Shown: positions 44,446-54,017, counted from the stretch's first letter. The stretch is DNA of 64,000 bases from Zunongwangia mangrovi (GCF_900112105.1 NZ_FOKV01000001.1:62001-126000), one strand, 5' to 3'. Translations and numbers: made by a program. The notes: a model not told the origin generated them from the letters alone.

Positions 44446-45726
44446 CTATCCTTCACTGTTGACGCTTCCTGTAACCTCAACCTTATCTCCAGATTTTAGA
44501 GTTTTTGTTACTACATTATAAGGACCGGTAATTACAGTTTCGCCTTCTTCAAGACCTTCTGTGATCTGGATGTTAGCATCATCCTGAATTCCGGTTTTTA
44601 CAACGCGCAATTTAGCTTCTTCCCCGTTCTTTACAAAGACACATTCAAAAAGTTTAGAAGGATCTGTTTCTACATTGGTAGGAGCTGTCGCTCCCATCGC
44701 TGCAGAAGATGTATCTGCTTTTACCACGATAGCACTAATTGGCACACCAATAACTTCGTTTTTTTTGTTTGTGATAATATCTACGGTAGCTGTCATTCCT
44801 GGTCGAAACGGAGAATAATTCTCTGGTTTTCCTTCTAAAAGATCTTTATAAGAATCTTCTAAGATTCTAACTTTTACCTTAAAATTGGTTACCTGATCTG
44901 TAGTTAATTCGCTATCGGCAGAGTTTGAAATCTCGGTTACTACTCCTTTAAATTCTTTTCTTAAGTAAGCATCTACCTCAACGATCGTAGAATCACCAAC
45001 TTCAACCTTTACAATATCATTTTCGTTTACGTCTACCTCAACTTCCATATTAGAAAGGTTGGCTACACGTAAGATCTCTGTACCGGCCATTTGCTGCGTA
45101 CCTACAACTCGCTCCCCTAATTCAGCATCAAGTTTAGAGATTGTTCCGCTCATTGGCGCATAGATATTGGTTCGGCCTAAGTTGTCCTTAGATTCGGTTA
45201 CCGTTGCCGCTGCACTCTGCATGCTGTAGTAAGCAGATTCTTTGTTGGCCTCTGCAACTTCGTAGCTGGAAACGATACCATCCCACTCTGCTTTAGAGAT
45301 CACTCCTTTTTCAAAAAGCGTTTTATTACGTTCGTAATCTGCTTTTGCTTGTTTTAGACTTGCCTGAGATTGCGCATAATTTGCACGTGCATTTTCCATG
45401 CTCGCTTGTGAACGCTGCAAATTAGATTGATAGATATCTGGATTGATTCTCACTAAAAGATCACCTTTTTCTACTGTTTGACCTTCAGCAATAGGAAGCT
45501 CTATGATCTCTCCTGAAACTTCAGATGATAATTTCACTTCTACTTCTGGCTGAATTTTCCCGGTTGCAGAAACTGTCTCTACAATATCTAAAGGTTTAAT
45601 TTCAGCAACTTCAACCTGCTTGAAATTACCGCTTTTACCAAACATTCCAGATTTTTTACCTACAACTAATAGTACTATTAAAACCAGCACTACTCCAAGA
45701 ATGATAAAAAGAGTTTTCTTTTTCAT
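44446..45726 (-). CDS. periplasmic adaptor (membrane fusion) subunit of an ABC efflux pump, MacA-like
   Basis: 426 residues. A single N-terminal membrane helix (LFIILGVVLVLIVLLVVG) is followed by a biotinyl-lipoyl half motif (IIELPIAEGQTVEKGDLLVR), a long coiled-coil hairpin (about residues 95-185) and beta-barrel/membrane-proximal domains (TSAVMGATAP-like Ala/Thr loop; EGLEEGETVITGPYN). It links inner-membrane permeases to the TolC channel. It is the second adaptor in this operon, located downstream of the tolC gene, and might serve an alternative pump configuration. Confidence 0.88.
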   Translation of the reverse strand: MKKKTLFIILGVVLVLIVLLVVGKKSGMFGKSGNFKQVEVAEIKPLDIVETVSATGKIQPEVEVKLSSEVSGEIIELPIAEGQTVEKGDLLVRINPDIYQSNLQRSQASMENARANYAQSQASLKQAKADYERNKTLFEKGVISKAEWDGIVSSYEVAEANKESAYYSMQSAAATVTESKDNLGRTNIYAPMSGTISKLDAELGERVVGTQQMAGTEILRVANLSNMEVEVDVNENDIVKVEVGDSTIVEVDAYLRKEFKGVVTEISNSADSELTTDQVTNFKVKVRILEDSYKDLLEGKPENYSPFRPGMTATVDIITNKKNEVIGVPISAIVVKADTSSAAMGATAPTNVETDPSKLFECVFVKNGEEAKLRVVKTGIQDDANIQITEGLEEGETVITGPYNVVTKTLKSGDKVEVTGSVNSEG

Positions 45727-45809
45727 TTATAAAATTTTTAAAACGCAATCATTTCTATATACCGATTATTGCTTCGGCTTCATTTATTTAAAACAGCTAA
45801 ATATTAGCT

Positions 45810-47252
45810 TTAGAATCTCAAATTAGCAACTGGTACCCCAAAGTATAACTCCAGCACTTTTAATTTAAATATATAATCGTATTTAGTACGCAACACCTCT
45901 CTTTGAGAGTTTTCGAATCGTAATTTAGACTGACTAAAATCGAATGCATTGGTTAATCCTACATCAAAACGCTCTGTTGCATATTCGTAAGCTTTCTCCT
46001 GTGATTCTGCTGCAACCAAAGCTGCTTCATAAGCTTCAAGAGCACCGGTAGCATCTACATAAGCCTGATAAACATTAGCTTCAAGATCTAATTCTGCCTG
46101 CTCTAATTGATATTCGGCTCTACGCGCGTTTACCTTGCTTCTTTTCACCTGGTTTCTAGTAGCAAATCCATTAAAGACAGGAACGCTTAACTGAAATCCA
46201 TAAGAAATACCATCGTTTAACCATAATTGATCGATAAATGGTCTTGGCGGCAAAGAAATTGGCACTGCCGCATTTGGTGATTCGGTTACAACCGTTTCTC
46301 CCGTGGATTGAACGTATCCAATTTCATTGATGGTTGTACCGGGAGGATTAATATAATCTATCCTATTGGCACCAGTTTCCCTTGTGTTATAGTTTACAAA
46401 TGCACCTAAAGTGGGCATATAAGCACCACGAGCTATTTCAACATTCTGCTCTGCGATTTCTTTATTAGCTTCAGCAATTCTAATTTCTGAACGCTCTTCT
46501 TTAGCTCTTTCAATAATATCGTATACTGAATTATCCAAGATCTCTGTTCCGAAGATATCATAATCGTCTTCTACAATATCAAAGTTTTCGTAATCCTTGA
46601 TCAATAAAGTTTGTGCTAAACTAATAAGTGAGATCTTGATATTATTTTGCGCAATGATCATTCGTTGTCTCTCATCTGCATTGGTCGCCTGGATCTCTAA
46701 AAGATCTCCTCGTGGTAACGAACCTGCATCTACCAATTGCTGGGTACGATCTAATTGCTCAAAGGTAACTTCGTTTTGAGATTTAAGTACTTCTAATTCC
46801 TGTTTTGCAAAAAGCACCTGTAAATAAGAATTTGCTATAGAAAGTGTAATATCATCCTGCATCTTATCTAAAGAATACTGGGCAGCAAGCTTAGATAATT
46901 TTGCTCTTTGTAACTGCTTAAAATTTCTTAAACCATCAAATAAAGTCACACTGGCGGTTACTCCGGCAGAGAAGTTTCTGGTAGTTTGATTTTGCAGTAC
47001 ACCAGTTGTTACGTTTTGAGTTAAACCTGTATTCCAGGAATTGCTGGCGTTACCATTTATTCCCGGCAAAAGATTACCAATAGCATCGTTCTTATCGATA
47101 TCGGCTGCCTCTACATCAAGTTCAGATTGTTTAACAGAGATGTTATGCTGTAAAGCATACTCTACACATTCCTGCAAGGTCCATTTTTTCTCCTGCGCGT
47201 TGGCGATGAACCCAACTAAAAGTAAAATGGTAAAAAAGCTAAATTTCTTCAT
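45810..47252 (-). CDS. TolC-family outer-membrane efflux protein
   Basis: 480 residues from the ATG at 47252 (MKKFSFFTILLLVGFIANAQ), a clean signal peptide; a 10-codon upstream extension is unlikely. The start of the mature protein, KWTLQECVEYALQHNISVKQ, is the typical flavobacterial TolC/OEP opening. Two OEP repeats of long helices (QLDRTQQLVDAGSLPRGDLL; ATERFDVGLTNAFDFSQSKL) form the periplasmic tunnel. It provides the outer-membrane exit for the adjacent ABC pump and lies between two adaptor genes. Confidence 0.93.
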   Translation of the reverse strand: MKKFSFFTILLLVGFIANAQEKKWTLQECVEYALQHNISVKQSELDVEAADIDKNDAIGNLLPGINGNASNSWNTGLTQNVTTGVLQNQTTRNFSAGVTASVTLFDGLRNFKQLQRAKLSKLAAQYSLDKMQDDITLSIANSYLQVLFAKQELEVLKSQNEVTFEQLDRTQQLVDAGSLPRGDLLEIQATNADERQRMIIAQNNIKISLISLAQTLLIKDYENFDIVEDDYDIFGTEILDNSVYDIIERAKEERSEIRIAEANKEIAEQNVEIARGAYMPTLGAFVNYNTRETGANRIDYINPPGTTINEIGYVQSTGETVVTESPNAAVPISLPPRPFIDQLWLNDGISYGFQLSVPVFNGFATRNQVKRSKVNARRAEYQLEQAELDLEANVYQAYVDATGALEAYEAALVAAESQEKAYEYATERFDVGLTNAFDFSQSKLRFENSQREVLRTKYDYIFKLKVLELYFGVPVANLRF

Positions 47253-47313
47253 AATGTATATTGTAATGGATATGTCTAACAAAAAGTTGAGTTGTTACAA
47301 AAACTGCAAAAAA

Positions 47314-48432
47314 TTAATTAGCAGCATAATTTTGAGCTGGTTTTAGCTGATTCCACACCTTTATTTTATCGTCTTTAGCTATCCCGTCTTTAATTTCTAC
47401 GTGAATCCCGTCACTAACGCCTAATTCTACATCTCTACGCTCAAATTGTTGATCTGCAGTCTCTATTTCTACAAATGGCTGCTGAGTATCATTATCAAAC
47501 TGCACCAAAGCTTCTTTTATTGATAATACATCCTCTGCTTTCGCCAAAATGATCGAAGCATTAGCACTAAGCCCTGCTCTTATAAAAGTAGCTTCTGCTT
47601 TATCTAAAGTTCCTTTAATTTCAAATTGAATAGCCCCGTTTTCTTCAACACCTTTGGGAGCGATATAATCTAAAACCGCATCAAAAGTTTTGTTCTCGAT
47701 AGCACCAACGGTTACTTCAAGTGGTAAACCTTCTTTTATTTTACCAACCTCACTTTCGTCTACTTTTCCTTCAAAGATCATCTTATCCACATCGGCAAGT
47801 GTGGCCAGCGTGGTTCCGTCGTTAAAGTTATTAGATTCGATAACCTGGTTTCCGGTTTTTACAGGAACGTCTAAAACCATCCCGGTTACCGTACTTCGTA
47901 TTAATGTGTTCGCCGCACTACCAATACCGCTTGTTGTACCGGTTTTAACGATCTCAAAATTTTGCTGTGCAGATTTATAGTTCTGCTCGGCTCTTTGGTA
48001 GGCAACTTCAGCATTATCAAAATCGTTAGCTGAAATCACGCCTTTATCGAATAATGATTTTTGGCGATCGAATATTTTCTTTTGATTATCTAAATTGATC
48101 TTTGCAGTAGCCACAGCATCTTTTGCGCTTTGCAAAGAAGTTACGTTAGGGATCACTCGAATCCTGGCGATTAGGTCACCTGCTTCTACAGATTCACCGG
48201 CTTCAACATAAATTTCATCTATAATTCCGCTAATATTAGGTTTTATTAAGATCTCTTCTAGCGGAACGATATTCCCGGTTGCTACTGTATTTTTAGTGAT
48301 GGTTTGTACAGAAGGCTGTTCGGTTTGATAAACCACAGGGTCTTCCTGACCTTTTTGAAAGTAATAATACAGCGAACCCAAAAAGCCAATAAAGATTACG
48401 GCTAAAATAACGATGGTAACTGTTCTTTTCAT
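47314..48432 (-). CDS. periplasmic adaptor (membrane fusion) subunit of an ABC efflux pump
   Basis: 372 residues. N-terminal membrane helix (VTIVILAVIFIGFLGSLYYY), lipoyl-like segment (IIDEIYVEAGESVEAGDLIA), a coiled-coil hairpin at about residues 100-160, and beta-barrel domains. It sits 33 bases downstream of the second permease gene and upstream of tolC, the canonical macA position. It is clearly related in layout to the second adaptor (44446) but shorter. Confidence 0.88.
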   Translation of the reverse strand: MKRTVTIVILAVIFIGFLGSLYYYFQKGQEDPVVYQTEQPSVQTITKNTVATGNIVPLEEILIKPNISGIIDEIYVEAGESVEAGDLIARIRVIPNVTSLQSAKDAVATAKINLDNQKKIFDRQKSLFDKGVISANDFDNAEVAYQRAEQNYKSAQQNFEIVKTGTTSGIGSAANTLIRSTVTGMVLDVPVKTGNQVIESNNFNDGTTLATLADVDKMIFEGKVDESEVGKIKEGLPLEVTVGAIENKTFDAVLDYIAPKGVEENGAIQFEIKGTLDKAEATFIRAGLSANASIILAKAEDVLSIKEALVQFDNDTQQPFVEIETADQQFERRDVELGVSDGIHVEIKDGIAKDDKIKVWNQLKPAQNYAAN

Positions 48433-48465
48433 TTTTGATTGTGTTTATTCTATGTTCTAAAGTTG

Positions 48466-49728
48466 TTATTCTGTTCGTAAAGCGTCTACAGGTTTAATTT
48501 TAATCGCATTTTGCGCAGGAATTAAGCCTGCCAATAAACCTGAAATTACAAGGATAGCTAAGGCAATTAGTACCACCCCAATATTTACCGTTGGATTTAA
48601 AAACATCATTTCTGAAGTATCCATTCCATCTAACAATGAGTTAACCACGTAAATAACGAGTGTCGAAAGGATAATTCCTGCCATCCCGGAAACAATGGTT
48701 AAAAAGATCGATTCTAGCAAAATTTGCCCACGTATACTCCAGGGGCTTGCTCCTAAAGCACGACGAACACCAATTTCATTAGTTCTTTCTTTCACTACAA
48801 TTAGCATAATATTACTAATACCAATAATTCCTGAAAGCAATACCAGCGTACCCACAAAATAGGCGACTAGGCGAAGTGCGATAAATAAACCGTTAATTCG
48901 GCTATATTCTTCGTAAAGATCAAAATTCCCTACCGCACGATCATCTTCTGGATGAATGCTATGTCGTGTTTTAATAACATCAAAAACGCTGCTTTTAAGC
49001 TCGGTTATAGAATGATCGTCATCTGCAGTAATTGCCATCCAACCAACTACGTCTCCCATATTAAAGGCCTGTGAGTATGCAGTAAAAGGCACAAATATTT
49101 CCTTTTGCTGTTCTTCTACATTACCGCCACTTCCTTTTTTCTTGTAGGTTCCTACTACCATAAAATTAACACCGTTAATTTTGATGTACGTACCCAAAAC
49201 CTCTTCATTAATATCATACAATCCAGCTTTTACACCTTCACCGATAATAGCTACTTTTCGTTTTTGCTCGATATCTGAATAGTTTATAAACCTACCAGAA
49301 GTAATATCCATAGGTTGTTGCCGTATAATTTCAGGATAATCTCCGTAGACATTATAAGCACCACTGTTTAAACCTCTAACCACATTATTAGCGCCACCAA
49401 AACCACCAAGTTGATTTCTTGGAGAAACGATCTCTAAACCGGGAACAGTTTCTTTTATAGCTTCTACATCCGCTAATTTAAAGTTGTAGTTTCTTCCTTT
49501 AGGTAAACCTTTATATGATTTAGAGATGGTTTGTGACCACATAAACATAGAATTTGTAGCCATTCCGCTAAAGCCCTGCTTAACTCCGTTTTCAAGCCCT
49601 TTTCCTGCAGCCAGCAAAATAACGAGAATAAAAATTCCCCATAATACTCCAAAAGCGGTAAGCAATGTTCTAAACCAGTTTGCGGTTAAAGCTTCTATAA
49701 TTTCGTCCCAGCGATCTCTACTAAACAT
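48466..49728 (-). CDS. MacB-type ABC transporter permease
   Basis: 420 residues. An N-terminal helix (FRTLLTAFGVLWGIFILVIL) is followed by a large periplasmic MacB-type domain (about residues 45-280) and three C-terminal helices of the FtsX domain (LSGIIGISNIMLIVVKERTN, EIGVRRALGASPWSIRGQIL). There is no fused ATPase; the ATP-binding subunit is the separate gene at 50981. It pairs with the neighbouring permease, 12 bases upstream, probably as a heterodimer. Confidence 0.92.
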   Translation of the reverse strand: MFSRDRWDEIIEALTANWFRTLLTAFGVLWGIFILVILLAAGKGLENGVKQGFSGMATNSMFMWSQTISKSYKGLPKGRNYNFKLADVEAIKETVPGLEIVSPRNQLGGFGGANNVVRGLNSGAYNVYGDYPEIIRQQPMDITSGRFINYSDIEQKRKVAIIGEGVKAGLYDINEEVLGTYIKINGVNFMVVGTYKKKGSGGNVEEQQKEIFVPFTAYSQAFNMGDVVGWMAITADDDHSITELKSSVFDVIKTRHSIHPEDDRAVGNFDLYEEYSRINGLFIALRLVAYFVGTLVLLSGIIGISNIMLIVVKERTNEIGVRRALGASPWSIRGQILLESIFLTIVSGMAGIILSTLVIYVVNSLLDGMDTSEMMFLNPTVNIGVVLIALAILVISGLLAGLIPAQNAIKIKPVDALRTE

Positions 49729-49740
49729 GATCTTTAAAAT

Positions 49741-50988
49741 TTACTCGTCTCTTAATGCTATAATAGGTTTGATTCTCGCTGCGCGATAAGAGGGAAAGAA
49801 ACCAGCAATAGCTCCTGCCACAATTAAAATAACTACAGTAGATAAGGCTACTTTAAAATTCACCGTAGGATTATAAATAAAGTCGGTTTGAATCATTGGC
49901 CCCACAAAATCCAAAAGTACTAAGCCCATTATTAAGCCAGTTAACCCAGCAAAGGAAGTCACGAATATAGACTCGTGTAGCACCATCCCAATGATAGAAA
50001 GCGGTTGTGCTCCTAATGCTTTTCTAACGCCAATTTCACGGGTACGCTCTTTTACAATAATCAGCATAATATTACTTACCCCTACAACACCAGCGATGAT
50101 CGTACAGATCCCCACTCCCCAAAAGAACATTTTTATCATCCCTATAAGATCGTAGAATCGCTTAGTATTTTCTAACCTACTATTTACTCTCACCGCGCTA
50201 TTATCACCTGGGGCTATTGTATGCTTTCCTTTTAAATAGGTTTCTACTTTGTTCGTAAAATTGTTAGATGCCAACAGTGCTTCTTCATAAGTATCCTTTG
50301 GCTCTAGTGTAAAACTTAAAGAATTAATATTATTACCGCCGCTAAAAACTTTTTGTGCCGTGGTAATAGGCACAAATACTCGACTTTCTTCTCGTTCCCC
50401 TCCTGGATCTGTATAAACACCTACCACCTGAAATTTTATTCCTGAAATTTCTACATACTCACCAAGCACATCTTTCGAATCTTTAAATAGATCCATCTTT
50501 ACTCGATTTCCTAGCACCACAATTTTCGTAGATTCTTCAATGTCTTTGTAATTAAGAAATCGACCAGTAACCATACTAGCATTTTCCAGAAATTGATAAT
50601 CTGGATAAACTCCTTCTACACTATAAGAACCAGATTCATTTTCGTAGGTTAATAATCCTCCATAAATCCTATACACCGAAGATTTAAACTCTAATGCTGA
50701 TTTATTTTCTGCGGAAGTATATTCAAAATCGTCGTTTTTCAACTGAATTCTACGGCCAGGATTTAAGCCTTTATATTCTTTGGTAGTTACACCGGGATAT
50801 ACATAAATGGCGTTTGCGGCATCACCCTGAAACTCTCTTTCTATTCCGTTCTTCATTCCTTCACCAATCCCAAGTAAAATCACCAGAATAAAAATCCCTG
50901 AAGCCACTGAAAGTCCGGTTAAAAATGTACGCAGTTTATTTTTGCTAATGGTTTCAAAAACTTCCTGCCAACGTTCAAGATCAAACAT
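49741..50988 (-). CDS. MacB-type ABC transporter permease
   Basis: 415 residues with the same layout as its neighbour: N-terminal helix (LRTFLTGLSVASGIFILVIL), periplasmic core, then VSNIMLIIVKERTREIGVRK and ALGAQPLSIIGMVLHESIF in the FtsX domain. It overlaps the ATPase gene by 8 bases. Similarity in motifs to the next permease suggests duplication and a heterodimeric transmembrane unit. Confidence 0.92.
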   Translation of the reverse strand: MFDLERWQEVFETISKNKLRTFLTGLSVASGIFILVILLGIGEGMKNGIEREFQGDAANAIYVYPGVTTKEYKGLNPGRRIQLKNDDFEYTSAENKSALEFKSSVYRIYGGLLTYENESGSYSVEGVYPDYQFLENASMVTGRFLNYKDIEESTKIVVLGNRVKMDLFKDSKDVLGEYVEISGIKFQVVGVYTDPGGEREESRVFVPITTAQKVFSGGNNINSLSFTLEPKDTYEEALLASNNFTNKVETYLKGKHTIAPGDNSAVRVNSRLENTKRFYDLIGMIKMFFWGVGICTIIAGVVGVSNIMLIIVKERTREIGVRKALGAQPLSIIGMVLHESIFVTSFAGLTGLIMGLVLLDFVGPMIQTDFIYNPTVNFKVALSTVVILIVAGAIAGFFPSYRAARIKPIIALRDE

Positions 50989-51682
50989 TTTGCAAAGCTC
51001 TTACCTGGTTAACTTTAGTATCATCGATAATTAAACCATCTTTCAGGTTAACGATTCGCTTGGTCATTTGAGCAATATCAGGCTCGTGCGTAACGATAAG
51101 AATCGTTCTGCCTTCATCATTTATTTGCTGAATTAGATCCATCACCTCATACGAAGTTTTAGTATCTAAGGCTCCCGTTGGCTCATCGGCAAGTAAGACT
51201 TTTGGATCTGATGCTAAAGCGCGAGCGATGGCTACACGTTGTTTTTGCCCTCCCGAAAGTTGATTTGGCAAATGATCCATCCACTGTGCCAGCCCTACCT
51301 TTTCTAAATAAGCTTTGGCTCTATCCATGCGTTCTCCACGCTTCATACCCTGATAATAAAGAGGCAAAGCAACATTATCGAGCGCACTTTTATAATTGAT
51401 AAGATTAAATGATTGGAAGATAAAACCCAGAAATTTATTGCGGTACCGAGCTGCAATCTTTTCATTCAGGTTTTTAATGGCAACACCATCTAAAGTATAC
51501 GAGCCGGTATCGGCTTCATCTAACATTCCCAGTATATTTAGAAGCGTAGATTTACCAGAACCTGAAGATCCCATTATGGAAACAAGTTCTCCCTCAGAAA
51601 CATTGAAGTTTATTCCTTTTAAGACGTGAAGTGAGTTATTTCCCGTTTTGTAAGATTTATGCAAATCTTTAATTGTGATCAT
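50981..51682 (-). CDS. ABC transporter ATP-binding protein (MacB/LolD type)
   Basis: 233 residues from the ATG at 51682 (MITIKDLHKSYKTGNNSLHV); nine more codons are open upstream. Walker A GSSGSGKSTLL, Q-loop in FIFQSFNLINY, signature LSGGQKQRVAIARAL, Walker B VLLADEPTGALD, switch His in IVTHEPDIA. These are typical of the LolD/MacB subfamily. It energises mechanotransmission by the two permeases encoded next and heads the operon ATPase-permease-permease-adaptor-TolC-adaptor-tsaB. Confidence 0.95.
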   Translation of the reverse strand: MITIKDLHKSYKTGNNSLHVLKGINFNVSEGELVSIMGSSGSGKSTLLNILGMLDEADTGSYTLDGVAIKNLNEKIAARYRNKFLGFIFQSFNLINYKSALDNVALPLYYQGMKRGERMDRAKAYLEKVGLAQWMDHLPNQLSGGQKQRVAIARALASDPKVLLADEPTGALDTKTSYEVMDLIQQINDEGRTILIVTHEPDIAQMTKRIVNLKDGLIIDDTKVNQVRALQNV

Positions 51683-51788
51683 AACTTTTTGACTGATGGT
51701 TAAAAGCAAAATGCTTGCTTATATCCATAAGACTTCAAAAAGCTAAAAATGTTACAGGAAAAATATAAGTTTATTAAAAAAGAGCTGT

Positions 51789-52034
51789 TTAAGCTTCGTA
51801 TTTCTTCTTTCGATAAGAGCGATAAATGTAATAACCTAAACCGCCGACTAATAGATAAGGAAATACCATCAAATAAAGAATTCCGTCATTAATCCCTTCC
51901 GCAGCATTTTGAGAAGATTCACTTTCCAGCACTGCTCTACACATCGCACATTGTGCATCTGCAAACAATGGCATGAAAAGTAAAACTAAAAGGACTAAAA
52001 CCGATTTTACATTAAAAATCTTCTTCATTTTCAA
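51789..52034 (-). CDS. small secreted CxxC protein with one membrane helix
   Basis: 81 residues. The signal segment (VLVLLVLLFMPLFADA) is followed at once by QCAMCRAVLES with a CxxC pair, then a membrane helix (ILYLMVFPYLLVGGLGYYI) and a basic cytoplasmic tail. The CxxC would face the periplasm. It lies 6 bases after the DUF420 gene and ends the Sco-DUF420 run, so copper or thiol handling for cytochrome oxidase is a reasonable inference. No family function is known to me. Confidence 0.7.
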   Translation of the reverse strand: MKMKKIFNVKSVLVLLVLLFMPLFADAQCAMCRAVLESESSQNAAEGINDGILYLMVFPYLLVGGLGYYIYRSYRKKKYEA

Positions 52035-52040
52035 TCAATT

Positions 52041-52580
52041 TTAATAATACGGATACATAAAAATGTACACCAAAACACCGGTTATCGCCACATATAACCA
52101 GATTGGAAATGTCCACCTGGCGATTTTGGCATGTTTTTCATATTCAGCTGTTAAACCGCGATACATGGTAAATAACACAAGCGGAATAATGATCGCTGAA
52201 AGTGCTATATGAGAAATAAGTATAAAAAAGTACATGTACTTCAGCAATCCTTCACCTTCATAATGCACAGGTGCATTGCTTATCTTCGAGATCACGTAAC
52301 TCACCAGAAAAACAGCAGATAAAGCGAATGCTGTGATCATTACATTTCTATGTAATTTGTATTCTCTTATCTTCATAAAAAAATATCCCATTAAAAGTAA
52401 TACTGCAGTAGATCCATTAAGTACTGCATGGAATAATGGGAAGGTTCCCGATTGGGTACCTAGTAAATTATAACGCTCGGGTAAATTCATTAAAATTAAT
52501 ACCACGATAGGCACTAATACCGATAGCGCAATGATCACCGGAATGGCGATCTTATCTGTTTTTGTTAATGTTTTTTTCAC
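52041..52580 (-). CDS. DUF420-domain membrane protein
   Basis: 179 residues with five predicted membrane helices. The conserved segments PLFHAVLNGSTAVLLLMGYF, HRNVMITAFALSAVFLVSYV and HIALSAIIIPLVLFTMYRGL with spaced histidines fit DUF420 (CtaM-like). In Bacillus and Staphylococcus relatives of this family assist aa3 oxidase maturation. It overlaps the Sco gene by 4 bases, so the two are probably co-translated. Confidence 0.85.
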   Translation of the reverse strand: MKKTLTKTDKIAIPVIIALSVLVPIVVLILMNLPERYNLLGTQSGTFPLFHAVLNGSTAVLLLMGYFFMKIREYKLHRNVMITAFALSAVFLVSYVISKISNAPVHYEGEGLLKYMYFFILISHIALSAIIIPLVLFTMYRGLTAEYEKHAKIARWTFPIWLYVAITGVLVYIFMYPYY

Positions 52581-53317
52581 AACAACGTCTTAATATCCTC
52601 AATTAACATATCGATCTGCGGTTCTTCTTCTCCTTCTAAAACCGACTTATTTCTCTTAACAAAACCTCTATAATAAATTAATGGGTTTCCGAATCTATCT
52701 TTTCTGGATCGAATATATCCATCTTGATCAATTAAAGCAAACATACCAGAATGCACAAATCCTCCCTGAACATCTGGATCTTCACCAGCATAAGTTTGGA
52801 AACCAGCATTAGCAAGTTCGTAAATTTTATCCTTTTCTCCGGTAAGCAGGTGCCAGTTAGGATTGGTTATTCCGTAGTGATTTGCGTATTCTGCAAGTAC
52901 TTCAGGCGTATCATGTTCTGGATCGATCGTAAATGAAGCTACCCCAAAATCATCTTTAAATTCTTCTAATTCATCCTGAACTTCAACAAGATTTTCGCTC
53001 ATAACAGGACAAATTGTTGGGCATGTTGTAAAAAAGAACTCCACCACATACACCTTACCTAAATAATCTTCATTACTAATGGTATCGCCATGCTGATCTA
53101 TAAACTCAAATTCTGGAGCTTTTCTTTTTTTGCCATTAAGCTCTAAGTATCCAACCTCTGGAGATTCTTTTTCAGGCCTTTTAGCACCTTCTTTATTAAG
53201 ACGATCACCTTCTACAACTTCTCCATTATTCATTCTATCAAAGATCTTAGGCATTACAATAATCCCAAAGATTATAATGATAACACCTAGACCAGCATAT
53301 GAATATTTCTTTTTCAT
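52577..53317 (-). CDS. Sco1/SenC-family copper chaperone for cytochrome oxidase
   Basis: 246 residues. An N-terminal membrane anchor (YAGLGVIIIIFGIIVMP) leads to a periplasmic thioredoxin fold with the copper motif FTTCPTICPVMSENL (CxxxC) and the distal histidine in GGFVHSGMFALIDQDGYIR. Both Cys and the His are present, so it should bind copper and deliver it to the CuA centre of subunit II. It lies between a cysteine-free Sco-like gene and DUF420. Confidence 0.94.
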   Translation of the reverse strand: MKKKYSYAGLGVIIIIFGIIVMPKIFDRMNNGEVVEGDRLNKEGAKRPEKESPEVGYLELNGKKRKAPEFEFIDQHGDTISNEDYLGKVYVVEFFFTTCPTICPVMSENLVEVQDELEEFKDDFGVASFTIDPEHDTPEVLAEYANHYGITNPNWHLLTGEKDKIYELANAGFQTYAGEDPDVQGGFVHSGMFALIDQDGYIRSRKDRFGNPLIYYRGFVKRNKSVLEGEEEPQIDMLIEDIKTLL

Positions 53318-53341
53318 TACTATTGAATTTCTAAAATTCGC

Positions 53342-53989
53342 TTAATTGTTTTTTCTACCTGCATTATTTTTCTTCAAAGCCAGTCTGTACTCTGCCAGGA
53401 TCACTTTTACATCATCATTCATTTTATTGGTAAGCTCTGCAATATCTCTGGAGTCGTATCCGTATAGAATTTCATCATCTTCATCGTCATCTCTACCTCT
53501 CAAATTTCTGGATTTATCTACAATAAAAACATAAGGAGTGTAGTTTTTGTCGGAAAGCTGATAGGGACTATCAAAACTCTCAAATACATTCTGGATCTCG
53601 CCCGGTGTACCAAAAACGAATTTCCATTCTTGTGCATTAGTGATACCTTCAAACTCTTTTGCAAAATCTGCAGCATTGGCTCGAGCACTTTCAGGCAATA
53701 TGATTACAAATTGAAAATCGTCAAATCCGTAATATTTTTCAAGAATCTTCTTATCAAGATTAAAGGTATTACCTTTTAAATTTTCTAAGTCTTCTCCGAA
53801 GAAAGCAACAACGCTTATATGATCCTGAAGATAAACTGGTTCATCGTCATAACTGGAAAGCTCTGAAACATCAGTAATATTCTCGGTTAAGATTGGTAAT
53901 CTGGCAAAGTTATTTTTACCCGATGCAAAAAAAAGATAAGCAACAATCGGCAATGCAAAAAGTACTGTGAGTACAAAAAATTTCTTCAT
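53342..53989 (-). CDS. thioredoxin-fold protein resembling Sco but lacking its copper ligands
   Basis: 215 residues with N-terminal signal or anchor (FFVLTVLFALPIVAYLFFA). The segment HISVVAFFGEDLENLKGNTF stands where Sco has its CxxxC motif, and NYTPYVFIVDKSRNLRGRDD aligns by pattern with the Sco segment HSGMFALIDQDGYIRSRKD, without the histidine. There is no cysteine in the mature protein. An acidic insert (DDDEDDE) follows. It lies 24 bases before the true Sco gene. The relation to Sco is inferred from pattern and position. Confidence 0.65.
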   Translation of the reverse strand: MKKFFVLTVLFALPIVAYLFFASGKNNFARLPILTENITDVSELSSYDDEPVYLQDHISVVAFFGEDLENLKGNTFNLDKKILEKYYGFDDFQFVIILPESARANAADFAKEFEGITNAQEWKFVFGTPGEIQNVFESFDSPYQLSDKNYTPYVFIVDKSRNLRGRDDDEDDEILYGYDSRDIAELTNKMNDDVKVILAEYRLALKKNNAGRKNN

Positions 53990-54017
53990 AACACCGTTTC
54001 AGAAAAGGAGTACAAAA

